This document shows positions 16,824-24,879 of a DNA stretch of 64,000 nt, one piece after another. Position 1 is the stretch's first letter; each line of letters opens with the position of its first letter. Under the pieces are notes generated by a model. The model ran no database searches and had not been told where the DNA came from. It worked only from the letters and a program-made list of their open reading frames with translations. Both the position numbers and the translations under genes were made by a program. The stretch comes from Coriobacteriia bacterium (GTDB lineage: Bacteria > Actinomycetota > Coriobacteriia > Coriobacteriales > Eggerthellaceae): the NCBI GenBank assembly GCA_030530215.1, contig JAUMVJ010000001.1, forward strand, positions 120,168 to 184,167. Direction: 5' to 3'.

Positions 16824-19559
16824 CTAGTCTTCGTCCAGCAGATCCTCGATGAAACCGACGCGATAGTTGGCCAGCACCACGTCACCGCCATCCTGCGTGG
16901 CGTCCAAATCGACATCGGCAAGAATCTGGAAATCGCGGTCGTCCTCTTCGTCGCGGATCACCTGGCGCACATGCCACAGATGCTCTTCCTTCTCGTCCGA
17001 CTCGTCCAGGAAGAAATACGAGGTGGAGCGCGCGTCGGCATCCAGCAGAACTTCCTCATGAGCCGCAAAGTAGCCATCGATCACCTGACGCCAGCGCCTG
17101 AGCCCAAAGCCCCACTCGCCATCGAGCTCGGCCAAGGCTTCGGCGTTTCCGGCCGCAAGCAAGCGCACGCGCTGGAAGAAGGCATTGCGTACCAGAACGC
17201 TAAGGCCCCTGCGGTCGATAACCACGGCCTCAGGAGCTGAAGGCGCTGCTTCATCCATCTGGGAGCCGGCGCTCTCCCATTCGTCAACCAGGCTGGAATC
17301 GACCGTGCGCACCACGACCGAAAGCCAGGCGATGATGTCTTCCAGGCGATCGTCGCACTTGTCGAGCGGGATGGTGCGGTCGAGCACGCGATACACATCC
17401 GACAGGTAACGCAAAAGCGTGCCCTCGTTGCGCGCAATCTTATAGCTGGCAACGTAACTTTTAAAGGTTGCGCCTGTCTCTATCATCTCGCGCAGGATGC
17501 TCTTGGGCATAAGTTCGTAATCGGCCGCCCAGGGCACCGACTGGCAATACATGGCAAAGGCCTGATCCAGCTCCTCGGCCAGGGGCTTGGGATAGGTGAT
17601 TTCCTCAAGCCTATCGATGCGCTCGTCGTAATCGACGCCCTCGGCCTTCATTGCGGCCATGGCCTGCGACTTTGCCTTGCGCTCCTGCGCACGCAGAACC
17701 TGACGCGGGTTCTCGACCGTGGCCTCTGCCATCGAAATAACATCAAGCGCGTAATCGTCGGATTCAGGGTCAAGCAGCTCCAAAGCCGCCAGCAAGAAGG
17801 GCGATAAGGGCTGGTCAAGCGCAAATTCCTCGGGCATTTCAACGGTAAGGAAGTAGTCCCAAGAGCCATCTTCCAGCACCTCGTGCTCCACCACGTCGGC
17901 AGCTTCAAGCGTTGCAAGCACCTCGTTGGCGCGCGTATGCAAGACAAGCTTTTCGTCGGGGGTCTGGCTTGAAGCCTCGATGAGGCCGTCCAAGCTCGCG
18001 CGCACGTTGCCGCCGCGCTCCACCAAGTTGACCACCATGGAATTGGTGATGCGCATGCGCGGTTTCAGGGTTTCGGGACTCGCCTCAACAAGCTTCTCAA
18101 AGGCGCCCTTGTTCCAGGTCACCTTGCCCTGCGGAGCGCGCTTGAGCTTGAGCTTGCGCTGTTTTTTGAGGTCGTTGCCCGCCTTGGCGCGCATACGCGC
18201 GTTCTCGATCTCGTAATCGGGCGCCTGCACCAATACCACGCCCTCGGTGTCAAAACCCGACCTGCCGGCACGGCCAGCAATCTGGTGGAACTCGCGCGCG
18301 TTGAGCCTGCGCATACGGTGCCCGTCATACTTGATGAGCGCCGTCAGAAGCACCGTATGAATGGGAACGTTGATGCCCACGCCCAGCGTGTCGGTGCCGC
18401 AAATAACCGGAAGCAGGCCCTGCTGAGCGAGCTTTTCCACCAGCAAGCGATAACGCGGAAGCATGCCCGCGTGATGAACGCCGACGCCGCAACCAAGCAA
18501 GCGCTGCAAGGTCTTGCCGAAGGCGGTAGAGAAGCTCGTGCCCTTGCATGCTTCTTTAATGCGGGCGCGCTCTTCCTTGGTGGCAACGCCGTAGCTGGCG
18601 AGCGCCTGCGCGGAATCGAGCGCGGCATCCTGAGAGAAGTGAACGACGTAAATGGGAGCCTCGCCCTTACGCAGAGCAAGTTCGACCGTGCCCTCCATCG
18701 AGGTGTCAACATATTCGTAACTCAAAGGGATGGGGCGCTCAGCGTCGGCCACCACATCGACGGCACGCCCTGTGCGCTCCTCAAGAGCATTCGCGATTTG
18801 GGAGGTGTCGCCCAGCGTAGCGCTCATAAGAAGGAAGCGCGCGTTGGTGAGCTCGATAAGCGGCACCTGCCAAGCCCAGCCGCGATCAACATCGCCGTAA
18901 AAATGGAACTCGTCCATGACAACCGAGGCAATATCGGCCGAAGAACCCTCGCCCAAAGCGCGGTTGGCCAACACCTCGGCCGTGCAACAGATAACCGGCG
19001 CATCGGGATTAATGGAGGTGTCGCCCGTGATCATGCCGACGTTGTCGCGCCCCAGCAGATCAACCAGATTAAAGAACTTCTCGCTCACCAGGGCCTTGAT
19101 GGGCGCGGTGTAATACGAAGTGCCCGCATCGGCGCATAGATCCATGAAGTGCATACCAAGCGCAACCAAAGATTTGCCCGAACCCGTGGGGGTGCCCAGG
19201 ATCACATGATTGCCCATCGCGATGCTCATCAGAGCCTCCTCCTGATGAGGCCACACCTCGATGCCGCGGTTCTCCATCCAGCCGATGAAGGACATTAAAA
19301 GCTCATCGGGGTCGAGCGGGTTTTCCTCGCTGAAGCGGCTGTACAGATCGTCGGCCAAAAGGCCCAAGCCGCCGAAACCTTGGTAGTCGAGCTCAAAGGC
19401 GTCCGGAGAGCAGGGGTCGACGCTTTCCTGGACGGCACCCACCTTGGTGGCACCCGCCTGGGCTGCGTCCGCCGGCACAGCATCCGACCGCACGGCACCC
19501 GCCGGCACGACGGGATTAGCGCTAGCGACAGGGGCGTTCTTCTCGTTTTCCTGGGACAT
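16824..19559 (-). CDS. Mtr4/Ski2-like DExH helicase with DUF3516-type C-terminus
   Basis: This 911-residue superfamily 2 helicase has an Ala/Val-rich N-terminal tail (1-50), Walker A GTPTGSGKS (122-130) and the DEFH box (216-219). Motif III SAT (246-248), GTDTLGVGINVP and HQIAGRAGRSG follow, and then a long helical C-terminus matching the actinobacterial DUF3516 helicases. Relatives unwind RNA during decay or surveillance; whether this one acts on RNA or DNA is not established. Two starts are possible: GTG at 19583, and the ATG at 19559 with GAGG eight bases upstream. I prefer the latter. It is divergent from the cyclodeaminase gene, with about 115 bases between them. Confidence 0.85.
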   Translation of the reverse strand: MSQENEKNAPVASANPVVPAGAVRSDAVPADAAQAGATKVGAVQESVDPCSPDAFELDYQGFGGLGLLADDLYSRFSEENPLDPDELLMSFIGWMENRGIEVWPHQEEALMSIAMGNHVILGTPTGSGKSLVALGMHFMDLCADAGTSYYTAPIKALVSEKFFNLVDLLGRDNVGMITGDTSINPDAPVICCTAEVLANRALGEGSSADIASVVMDEFHFYGDVDRGWAWQVPLIELTNARFLLMSATLGDTSQIANALEERTGRAVDVVADAERPIPLSYEYVDTSMEGTVELALRKGEAPIYVVHFSQDAALDSAQALASYGVATKEERARIKEACKGTSFSTAFGKTLQRLLGCGVGVHHAGMLPRYRLLVEKLAQQGLLPVICGTDTLGVGINVPIHTVLLTALIKYDGHRMRRLNAREFHQIAGRAGRSGFDTEGVVLVQAPDYEIENARMRAKAGNDLKKQRKLKLKRAPQGKVTWNKGAFEKLVEASPETLKPRMRITNSMVVNLVERGGNVRASLDGLIEASSQTPDEKLVLHTRANEVLATLEAADVVEHEVLEDGSWDYFLTVEMPEEFALDQPLSPFLLAALELLDPESDDYALDVISMAEATVENPRQVLRAQERKAKSQAMAAMKAEGVDYDERIDRLEEITYPKPLAEELDQAFAMYCQSVPWAADYELMPKSILREMIETGATFKSYVASYKIARNEGTLLRYLSDVYRVLDRTIPLDKCDDRLEDIIAWLSVVVRTVDSSLVDEWESAGSQMDEAAPSAPEAVVIDRRGLSVLVRNAFFQRVRLLAAGNAEALAELDGEWGFGLRRWRQVIDGYFAAHEEVLLDADARSTSYFFLDESDEKEEHLWHVRQVIRDEEDDRDFQILADVDLDATQDGGDVVLANYRVGFIEDLLDED

Positions 19560-19674
19560 GGGCACAACCTCGGCTTCGTTCACGGCTTCGTTCTTTTTGC
19601 GCTCAACGGTATCATGCGCAAGCGCTTTTAGTTATTGTGGAACAACATGTTTCGATTGATTTTAAAGGAGCCTC

Positions 19675-20298
19675 ATGGCAAGCAATTACGTCGACCTTAG
19701 CTGCGCGGAGTTCACCGCACAGCTCGCCGCCAAGCAATCCGTCCCCGGCGGAGGCGGGGCTGCAGCGCTCGCTGGCGCACTTGCCGCCGCGCTCGGCGCC
19801 ATGACGGCCAACTTCACCACCGGCAAAAAGGCCTATGCACAGTATGAAGAAGACATCGTGCGTATGATCGGCGAACTCGAGGAGCTGCGCGAGAGCATGC
19901 TCGGCTACGTCGATGCGGACGCCGCCGGCTTCGCCGCCTTCATGGACGCCTGGCGTATGGACAAAGAAGACCCTGCACGCCAAGATGCCCTCGACGCTGC
20001 CACCAAGGGTTCGGCTGCCACCCCCTTCGCCATTGCGAAGGACGCGGTGCGCACGATCGAGGTTTTGGAAGAGCTTGCCGGCAAGGGCTCCAAGATGCTT
20101 CTTTCCGACACCGCCTGCGGTGCAAGCCTGGCGCGTGCCGCCCTTCAAACCGCGAGCATCAACGTGTACGCGAACACCCGCGGCGTCGATGCCGAATGGG
20201 CGCGCAGCATGGAGGCCGAGTGCGAGCAAATGGTCGCCGAGTTCCTTCCCCGCGCCGACAAGGTGTTCAACACCATCTGCGACGGCACGGGTCGCTAG
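19675..20298 (+). CDS. Cyclodeaminase/cyclohydrolase family protein (FchA-like)
   Basis: This 207-residue all-helical protein starts with the family hallmark SVPGGGGAAALAGALAAALG. It contains FTTGKKAY, ADAAGFAAFMDAW and DTACGASLARAAL. The family includes formimidoyl-THF cyclodeaminase and the bacterial methenyl-THF cyclohydrolase FchA; these act in one-carbon and histidine-degradation pathways. As a stand-alone domain of this length it is closer to FchA-type proteins. AAAGGAG precedes the ATG. It is the first gene of the plus-strand run trmB-ribU-ecf, though the products share no evident pathway. Confidence 0.82.
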   Translation: MASNYVDLSCAEFTAQLAAKQSVPGGGGAAALAGALAAALGAMTANFTTGKKAYAQYEEDIVRMIGELEELRESMLGYVDADAAGFAAFMDAWRMDKEDPARQDALDAATKGSAATPFAIAKDAVRTIEVLEELAGKGSKMLLSDTACGASLARAALQTASINVYANTRGVDAEWARSMEAECEQMVAEFLPRADKVFNTICDGTGR

Positions 20299-20307
20299 GC
20301 GAAAACC

Positions 20308-21402
20308 GTGGCGCGCGCACGCAAACCCTCCAACCTCGACGCCCAGCTTGAGCAATGGGCGGCAGCTATTGTCGACGATCCCGCAAGCTTTAAGGGGCGC
20401 TGGAAGCAAAGCTTCTTCCCCGACGCGCGTGAAGTGCGCCTTGACCTGGGCTGCGGCAAAGGAGCCTTCCTGGCTCGCAGCGCCAAGGCAAACCCCGAGG
20501 TGCTCTATATCGGCATGGACATCGATTCCACCTGCGTGGCGCGCTGCGCGAAGAAGGCGATCTTGGAGGAGCTGCCCAACATGGTGGTAGCTCGCGCCGA
20601 TGCCGCCTGTCTGCTCGAGTTCTTCGAGCCCGGCGAGCTTAGCCTCATCCATCTGAACTTCAACGCGCCCTACCCGCCCAAGAAGATGGCCGCGCGGCGC
20701 CTGACGCATATCGACCACCTAAGCCGCTACCGCACGATCCTGGGCGAAACCGGCCGCATCGAGCTGCGCACCGACAACATGCCCTACTGGAAGTGGAGCT
20801 TGGAGGAGCTGCGCATCGCCGGCTATCACATCGATTGGCGCTGCGAAGATCTTCATGGCGCAATGCGCGAGCTTGCCGAAAAAAGAGCGCGAGTCGAAGT
20901 CGCCAGGAGCGAAGACCGAAAGCAGGCCAAAACCGAAGCCTCGTCCCAGCCTTTTAACGAGCCCAGCGCCGAAGCTAAACTCCAGCTCGGCGAGGCGGCG
21001 CTCACCATTCATCATGAAAACTTCGTTCGTAGCGAGTACGACGAAAAGCTCGTCGAAAAGGGCGCCGTGGTGTACTCCCTTATCGCGCACCCCGGCCCTG
21101 CACCTGCGGAAATGGAGCAAACCACCAAACTTGGGCTCGTCGATTACCTGCCCGAAGACCTAGATACGCTTGAGCACATCCCCTACGGCATGGAAGACAC
21201 CATCTTCAACATGCGCAACCGTAAGAAGAACGCCCGCGAAGCCCAAGCACGGCGTGCATGGTGGGAGCGCAAATACAAAAGTAAGCGCAGCACAGCGGCA
21301 AAGGGAAGCAAAAGCGGCACAAAGGGCGTATCATGCAACAAGCACGAAAACGCGAGCGCGCCCCGCGCAAACGCAAACGTTTCCCCTACAGATAACAAGT
21401 AA
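20308..21402 (+). CDS. trmB: tRNA (guanine-N7)-methyltransferase with insert and C-terminal extension
   Basis: This 364-residue protein has the SAM-binding LDLGCGKGAFL (45-55), IGMDID and the TrmB-like RTDNMPYWKW. A late VRSEYDEKLVEKG resembles the family C-terminal motif. TrmB methylates G46 in the variable loop of tRNA. Three oddities stand out. The usual DPWPK-x-H-x-KRR block reads NFNAPYPPKKMAARR (117-131). A charged insert sits at about 190-240. A basic tail of about 80 residues extends the protein well past the usual 210-250 residues. It begins with GTG nine bases after the cyclodeaminase stop. The family call is firm; activity on the standard target is less sure. Confidence 0.8.
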   Translation: MARARKPSNLDAQLEQWAAAIVDDPASFKGRWKQSFFPDAREVRLDLGCGKGAFLARSAKANPEVLYIGMDIDSTCVARCAKKAILEELPNMVVARADAACLLEFFEPGELSLIHLNFNAPYPPKKMAARRLTHIDHLSRYRTILGETGRIELRTDNMPYWKWSLEELRIAGYHIDWRCEDLHGAMRELAEKRARVEVARSEDRKQAKTEASSQPFNEPSAEAKLQLGEAALTIHHENFVRSEYDEKLVEKGAVVYSLIAHPGPAPAEMEQTTKLGLVDYLPEDLDTLEHIPYGMEDTIFNMRNRKKNAREAQARRAWWERKYKSKRSTAAKGSKSGTKGVSCNKHENASAPRANANVSPTDNK

Positions 21403-21410
21403 GGAAGAAC

Positions 21411-22004
21411 ATGGCCGACAAACAGAACAAACAAGCAGCTCAGATTACCAACACGAACCGCTGGGACACCCGCCAGCTCGTGATTATGGCCCTTATGGCG
21501 GCCATCGCAACGCTTTTGTCCTTCGTCGAGATTCCCATTCTTCCAGCCGCACCCTGGCTTAAGTACGATCCTTCCTTCGTGCCCTCGATGGTCACCGGCT
21601 TTGCCTACGGGGCCGGCCCCGGCGTTGCTGTCGGCCTGGTAACCGCCATCCTGCACATCTTCATGACCGGCAACTTCTGGGGCGGCATCATGAACATCCT
21701 CGTGGTGTGCGCCTACGTGATCCCCGCTTCCCTTATCTATGTGCGCCAGCACACGTGGCGCGGCGCCGCCATCGGCCTGGTCATCGGCTCTATTTGCCAG
21801 ATCATCGTCGCCATTTTGGCAAACATCGTGATCACCCCCATCTACGCGGGCATGCCCGTTGAGTCCGTGATCGCGCTCATCATTCCCGTGCTCATCCCCT
21901 TCAACGTGCTTAAGGTGGTTTTGAACTCCGTTATCACCATCGCCGTTTACAAGGCGATCTCGAACCTGATCACCCCGAAGAAGAACCAGGTCAAGGGCCG
22001 CTAA
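21411..22004 (+). CDS. ribU: ECF transporter S component, RibU-like (riboflavin)
   Basis: This 197-residue membrane protein has five to six helices. The segment VEIPILPAAPWLKYDPSFVP is the RibU hallmark (a Pro-rich loop followed by LKYD). MALMAAIATLLSFVE in helix 1 carries the Ala-rich EcfT contact surface. The S component binds the vitamin and docks to the EcfA1-A2-T module encoded immediately downstream, so this locus makes a complete transporter. No FMN riboswitch is visible in the short upstream gap; the gene lies nine bases after trmB. If the module is shared, other S components elsewhere in the genome may also use it. Confidence 0.82.
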   Translation: MADKQNKQAAQITNTNRWDTRQLVIMALMAAIATLLSFVEIPILPAAPWLKYDPSFVPSMVTGFAYGAGPGVAVGLVTAILHIFMTGNFWGGIMNILVVCAYVIPASLIYVRQHTWRGAAIGLVIGSICQIIVAILANIVITPIYAGMPVESVIALIIPVLIPFNVLKVVLNSVITIAVYKAISNLITPKKNQVKGR

Positions 22005-22028
22005 GCGCCTTTGAGTTTGAAGGTTTCC

Positions 22029-22850
22029 ATGATCGAGTTCGACGGCGTTCGCTTCACCTACGACGGTCAGCACTTTGCCCTTGACGGGCTCGACCTTAAG
22101 GTGCCCAAAGGTGAGTTCCTGTGCATCCTGGGCAGCAACGGCTCGGGCAAGTCGACGCTTGCCAAGCACATAAACGCCCTGCTCATTCCCGACGAAGGCA
22201 CGGTCACGGTCGACGGCACCGACACGCGCGAGCAGGGTTTGAGGTATCTCATCCGCTCCACAGCAGGCATGGTGTTTCAGAACCCCGACGACCAAATAGT
22301 CGCCACCCTTGTGGAAAACGACGTTGCCTTTGGGCCCGAGAACCTAGGACTTGAGCCTGCGGAGCTGCGCGCACGCGTAACCGAGGGCTTGAAGTCCGTC
22401 GGCTTGCAGGGCTTCGAACTGCGCGAAACCAATGCCTTGTCGGGCGGGCAAAAGCAGCGCGTGGCCATCGCGGGCGTGCTTGCGATGCACCCCGAAGTGC
22501 TCATCTTCGACGAGGCCTCCGCGATGATCGACCCGCGAGGCCGCAAAGGCCTTATCAAGGTCGCACGCGCCCTGCACGAGGCAGGCATGACCATCATCAT
22601 GGTTACGCACTTCATGGAAGAAGCGGCGCTCGCCGATCGCGTCGTCGTGATGAAAGAGGGCCGCATCGTCAAATGCGGCACGCCGGCCGAGGTGCTCACC
22701 GACGCATCCGAGCTGCGCGACCTCAACCTAAGCGTCCCCTTTGCCACCGAGCTTTCCTTGAGCCTTCAAAACCAAGGGCTCAGCCTTGGCACCCACCTAA
22801 CCGAGTCCGAGCTTGAGGAGGATTTATGCAGCTTGTTTTCGAAGAGGTAA
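22029..22850 (+). CDS. ecfA1: ECF transporter ATPase A1
   Basis: This 273-residue ABC ATPase has Walker A GSNGSGKST (35-43), the Q-loop MVFQNPDDQIVA, the signature LSGGQKQRVAIAG, Walker B LIFDEASAMIDP and the switch histidine in VTHFMEE. The NPDDQIVA Q-loop is the EcfA1 hallmark. I choose the ATG at 22029, with GAAGG five bases before it, over an in-frame TTG at 22011. Its 3' end overlaps the start of ecfA2 by 25 bases, which suggests coupled translation and equal stoichiometry. Confidence 0.92.
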   Translation: MIEFDGVRFTYDGQHFALDGLDLKVPKGEFLCILGSNGSGKSTLAKHINALLIPDEGTVTVDGTDTREQGLRYLIRSTAGMVFQNPDDQIVATLVENDVAFGPENLGLEPAELRARVTEGLKSVGLQGFELRETNALSGGQKQRVAIAGVLAMHPEVLIFDEASAMIDPRGRKGLIKVARALHEAGMTIIMVTHFMEEAALADRVVVMKEGRIVKCGTPAEVLTDASELRDLNLSVPFATELSLSLQNQGLSLGTHLTESELEEDLCSLFSKR

Positions 22851-23959
22851 GTTACGCATACGCCTCCCTCACGGAAACCAAGAAGCCGAAGAAATCGCGC
22901 CGCTTCTTCGGCAAGAAAAAAGAAGAGCAAGCAGCCGCCGAAAAGCCCGCCTGGGGCAACGACCCTGCCGAAAAATACGCTCTTCATCAGGTAAGCCTTC
23001 AACTTAATGAAGGGGATTTCCTGGGAATTTGCGGGCACACGGGAAGCGGCAAATCCACCCTCATCCAGCATATGAACGGGCTTTTGACCCCTACCGAAGG
23101 GCGCGTACTCCTTGACGGGCGCGACCTTTCCAACAAGGACGCGCAAAAAGAATGCCGCGGCATGGTCGGTGTTGTTTTCCAATACCCCGAGCACCAGCTC
23201 TTCGCGCAAAGCGTCTACGACGACGTTGCCTTTGGGCCGCGCAACCTCGGCCTTAGCGAAGACGAAATAGACGCGCGCGTAAGAAAAGCCCTTGCCGATG
23301 TTCGCCTTGATTTCGATACGATAAGCCCGGTGAGCCCCTTCGAGCTTTCGGGCGGCCAGCAGCGACGCGTCGCCTTCGCCGGCGTGCTTGCGATGCAGCC
23401 CCGCATCCTGGTGCTCGACGAGCCCGCCGCCGGCCTAGACCCTGCGGCACGCTCAAGCTTCCTTTCCTTAATCAAAGAGCTGCATGAACAAGGCCTGACG
23501 GTCGTCATGGTTTCGCACAGCATGGAGGACCTGGCGCAACTTTGCAGCCGTATCATCGTGCTGAACCAGGGGCGTGTTTTCGCACAGGGCACGCCTGAAC
23601 AGGTGTTCTCCGATGCGGAAGGCCTGAAGTCCATCGGACTCGACGTGCCTGCGGCGCAACGCGTTGCCAACAAGCTGCGCGCACGCGGCATTGCCCTGCC
23701 CGGCACGCTCTACTCCTCGGCCGAGCAGCTGAGCGCCGATGTTGCCAAGCTTTACCGCGAACTCCATGGCGAAGATGCGGGCATGGACGCTGCGAATCAG
23801 ATCGCCGCGGGCAAACAGCCCCTCGCAGCCAGCCAGGCCGCTACGGGTGGCGCAGGCAAACAGCCTCTCGCAGACGGCGCGGGTGAGACCGCCCCAGGCA
23901 ACCAGGCGGAAAGCGCCAAGAATAACAGCGCAATCAATTCGAACGAAAGCCTGGCCTAG
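22826..23959 (+). CDS. ecfA2: ECF transporter ATPase A2 with insert and tail
   Basis: This 377-residue ABC ATPase has Walker A GHTGSGKST (70-78), Q-loop VFQYPEHQLFAQ (the EcfA2 hallmark), signature LSGGQQRRVAFAG, Walker B LVLDEPAAGLDP and the switch SHSMEDL. Two additions lengthen it past the usual 280-290 residues. A Lys/Arg-rich insert (about 15-48) sits between the first strands, and an Ala/Gly/Gln-rich, probably disordered tail of about 70 residues sits at the end. GAGGAGG lies five bases before the ATG, inside the end of ecfA1. Confidence 0.92.
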   Translation: MQLVFEEVSYAYASLTETKKPKKSRRFFGKKKEEQAAAEKPAWGNDPAEKYALHQVSLQLNEGDFLGICGHTGSGKSTLIQHMNGLLTPTEGRVLLDGRDLSNKDAQKECRGMVGVVFQYPEHQLFAQSVYDDVAFGPRNLGLSEDEIDARVRKALADVRLDFDTISPVSPFELSGGQQRRVAFAGVLAMQPRILVLDEPAAGLDPAARSSFLSLIKELHEQGLTVVMVSHSMEDLAQLCSRIIVLNQGRVFAQGTPEQVFSDAEGLKSIGLDVPAAQRVANKLRARGIALPGTLYSSAEQLSADVAKLYRELHGEDAGMDAANQIAAGKQPLAASQAATGGAGKQPLADGAGETAPGNQAESAKNNSAINSNESLA

Positions 23960-23960
23960 C

Positions 23961-24761
23961 ATGGGCAAGATGGTTTTCGGCCGCTACTACCCCGGGTCCA
24001 GCCTGGTGCACGACATGGATGCGCGCGCCAAGCTCAGCATCATGTTCTTCTACATGGTGGCCGTGCTCTGCTGTGCCAACCCTTACGCTCTGGGGGCCTG
24101 CGTAGCTTTCACCTTTGCCTTCTACCTTGCCGCACGAATACCTGCGCGCGTGGCCGTGGGAGCGGTGCTGCCCCTGTCCTTCATCGTCGTTTTAGCGATG
24201 CTTGCAAACTTGCTGTTCATTCAACAAGGAACGGTGTACGCCGACTGGGGCTTTTTCAAGATCACCGAAGGGGGCGTGTACCAGTGCTTTTTCATGGGCA
24301 TTCGCCTTTCGATGTTGCTGTTCGGCGCCTGCCTGGTAACGCTTACCACCACCACGCTCGACATCACCGACGCCTTTGAGGCGATTCTGAAGCCCTTCGC
24401 ACGCTTCGGCGTTCCCGCGCACGAGCTCTCAATGATCATGGGTATTGCCCTGCGCTTCCTTCCTCAGTTTATGGAGGAGCTGGCCTACACCCGCTCAGCA
24501 CAGCTCAGCCGTGGCGCGAGACTGTCGGAGGGCAGCGCTTCCGAGCGTGTTGGCGCCCTTAAAGCGCTGTTCATCCCCCTGTTTGCGAGCGTATTCCGCC
24601 ATGCCGAGACGCTTGCCGGCGCCATGGATGCCCGCTGCTACCACGGCGGACCAGGGCGCGGGCGGCTGCATCCTTTGAGCTATTCCTGGCGCGATGCCGC
24701 CGGCGTTGTCGCTTTCCTTTTGATGGTTGCCGCCATTGTGGCTTGCAATCTTGCCCTCTAG
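23961..24761 (+). CDS. ecfT: ECF transporter transmembrane component EcfT
   Basis: This 266-residue membrane protein starts YYPGSSLVHDMDARAKL, a typical EcfT opening (PG.S..H..DPR.K). Helices follow, and then a cytoplasmic region with AMDARCYHGG near the end. The two EcfT coupling motifs of the A-R-G type appear as AQLSRGARLSEG and AMDARCY. It couples ATP hydrolysis by EcfA1-A2 to substrate release by the S component. It begins one base after the ecfA2 stop. An alternative ATG three codons later (23970) is possible. Confidence 0.9.
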   Translation: MGKMVFGRYYPGSSLVHDMDARAKLSIMFFYMVAVLCCANPYALGACVAFTFAFYLAARIPARVAVGAVLPLSFIVVLAMLANLLFIQQGTVYADWGFFKITEGGVYQCFFMGIRLSMLLFGACLVTLTTTTLDITDAFEAILKPFARFGVPAHELSMIMGIALRFLPQFMEELAYTRSAQLSRGARLSEGSASERVGALKALFIPLFASVFRHAETLAGAMDARCYHGGPGRGRLHPLSYSWRDAAGVVAFLLMVAAIVACNLAL

Positions 24762-24797
24762 GCTTTGCCTTGCGCTTACATGTGCTTGCACAAGCCA
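24762..24797 (+). repeat. Fragment of the 171-bp element right end
   Basis: The bases after the ecfT stop (GGCTTTGCCTTGCGCTTACA and on to CACAAGC) match the right arm and outside flank of element copy B at 30529-30562, with only a few differences. The left part of the element is absent. Together with copy B it places related sequence on both sides of the giant surface protein gene. Confidence 0.7.
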
Positions 24798-24879
24798 AAC
24801 AGAACTCCCTTCGCGCCTGCTAAATCTCCATGCCTGCTAAAATTAGAGAATAGGCAAAAAAATACAAAGGGGCGCTCCC

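Noticed and set aside
20308-24761. FMN riboswitch controlling the RibU-like ECF operon
   Set aside because: The gap before ribU is only nine bases and no FMN aptamer sequence appears upstream of trmB or the cyclodeaminase gene.
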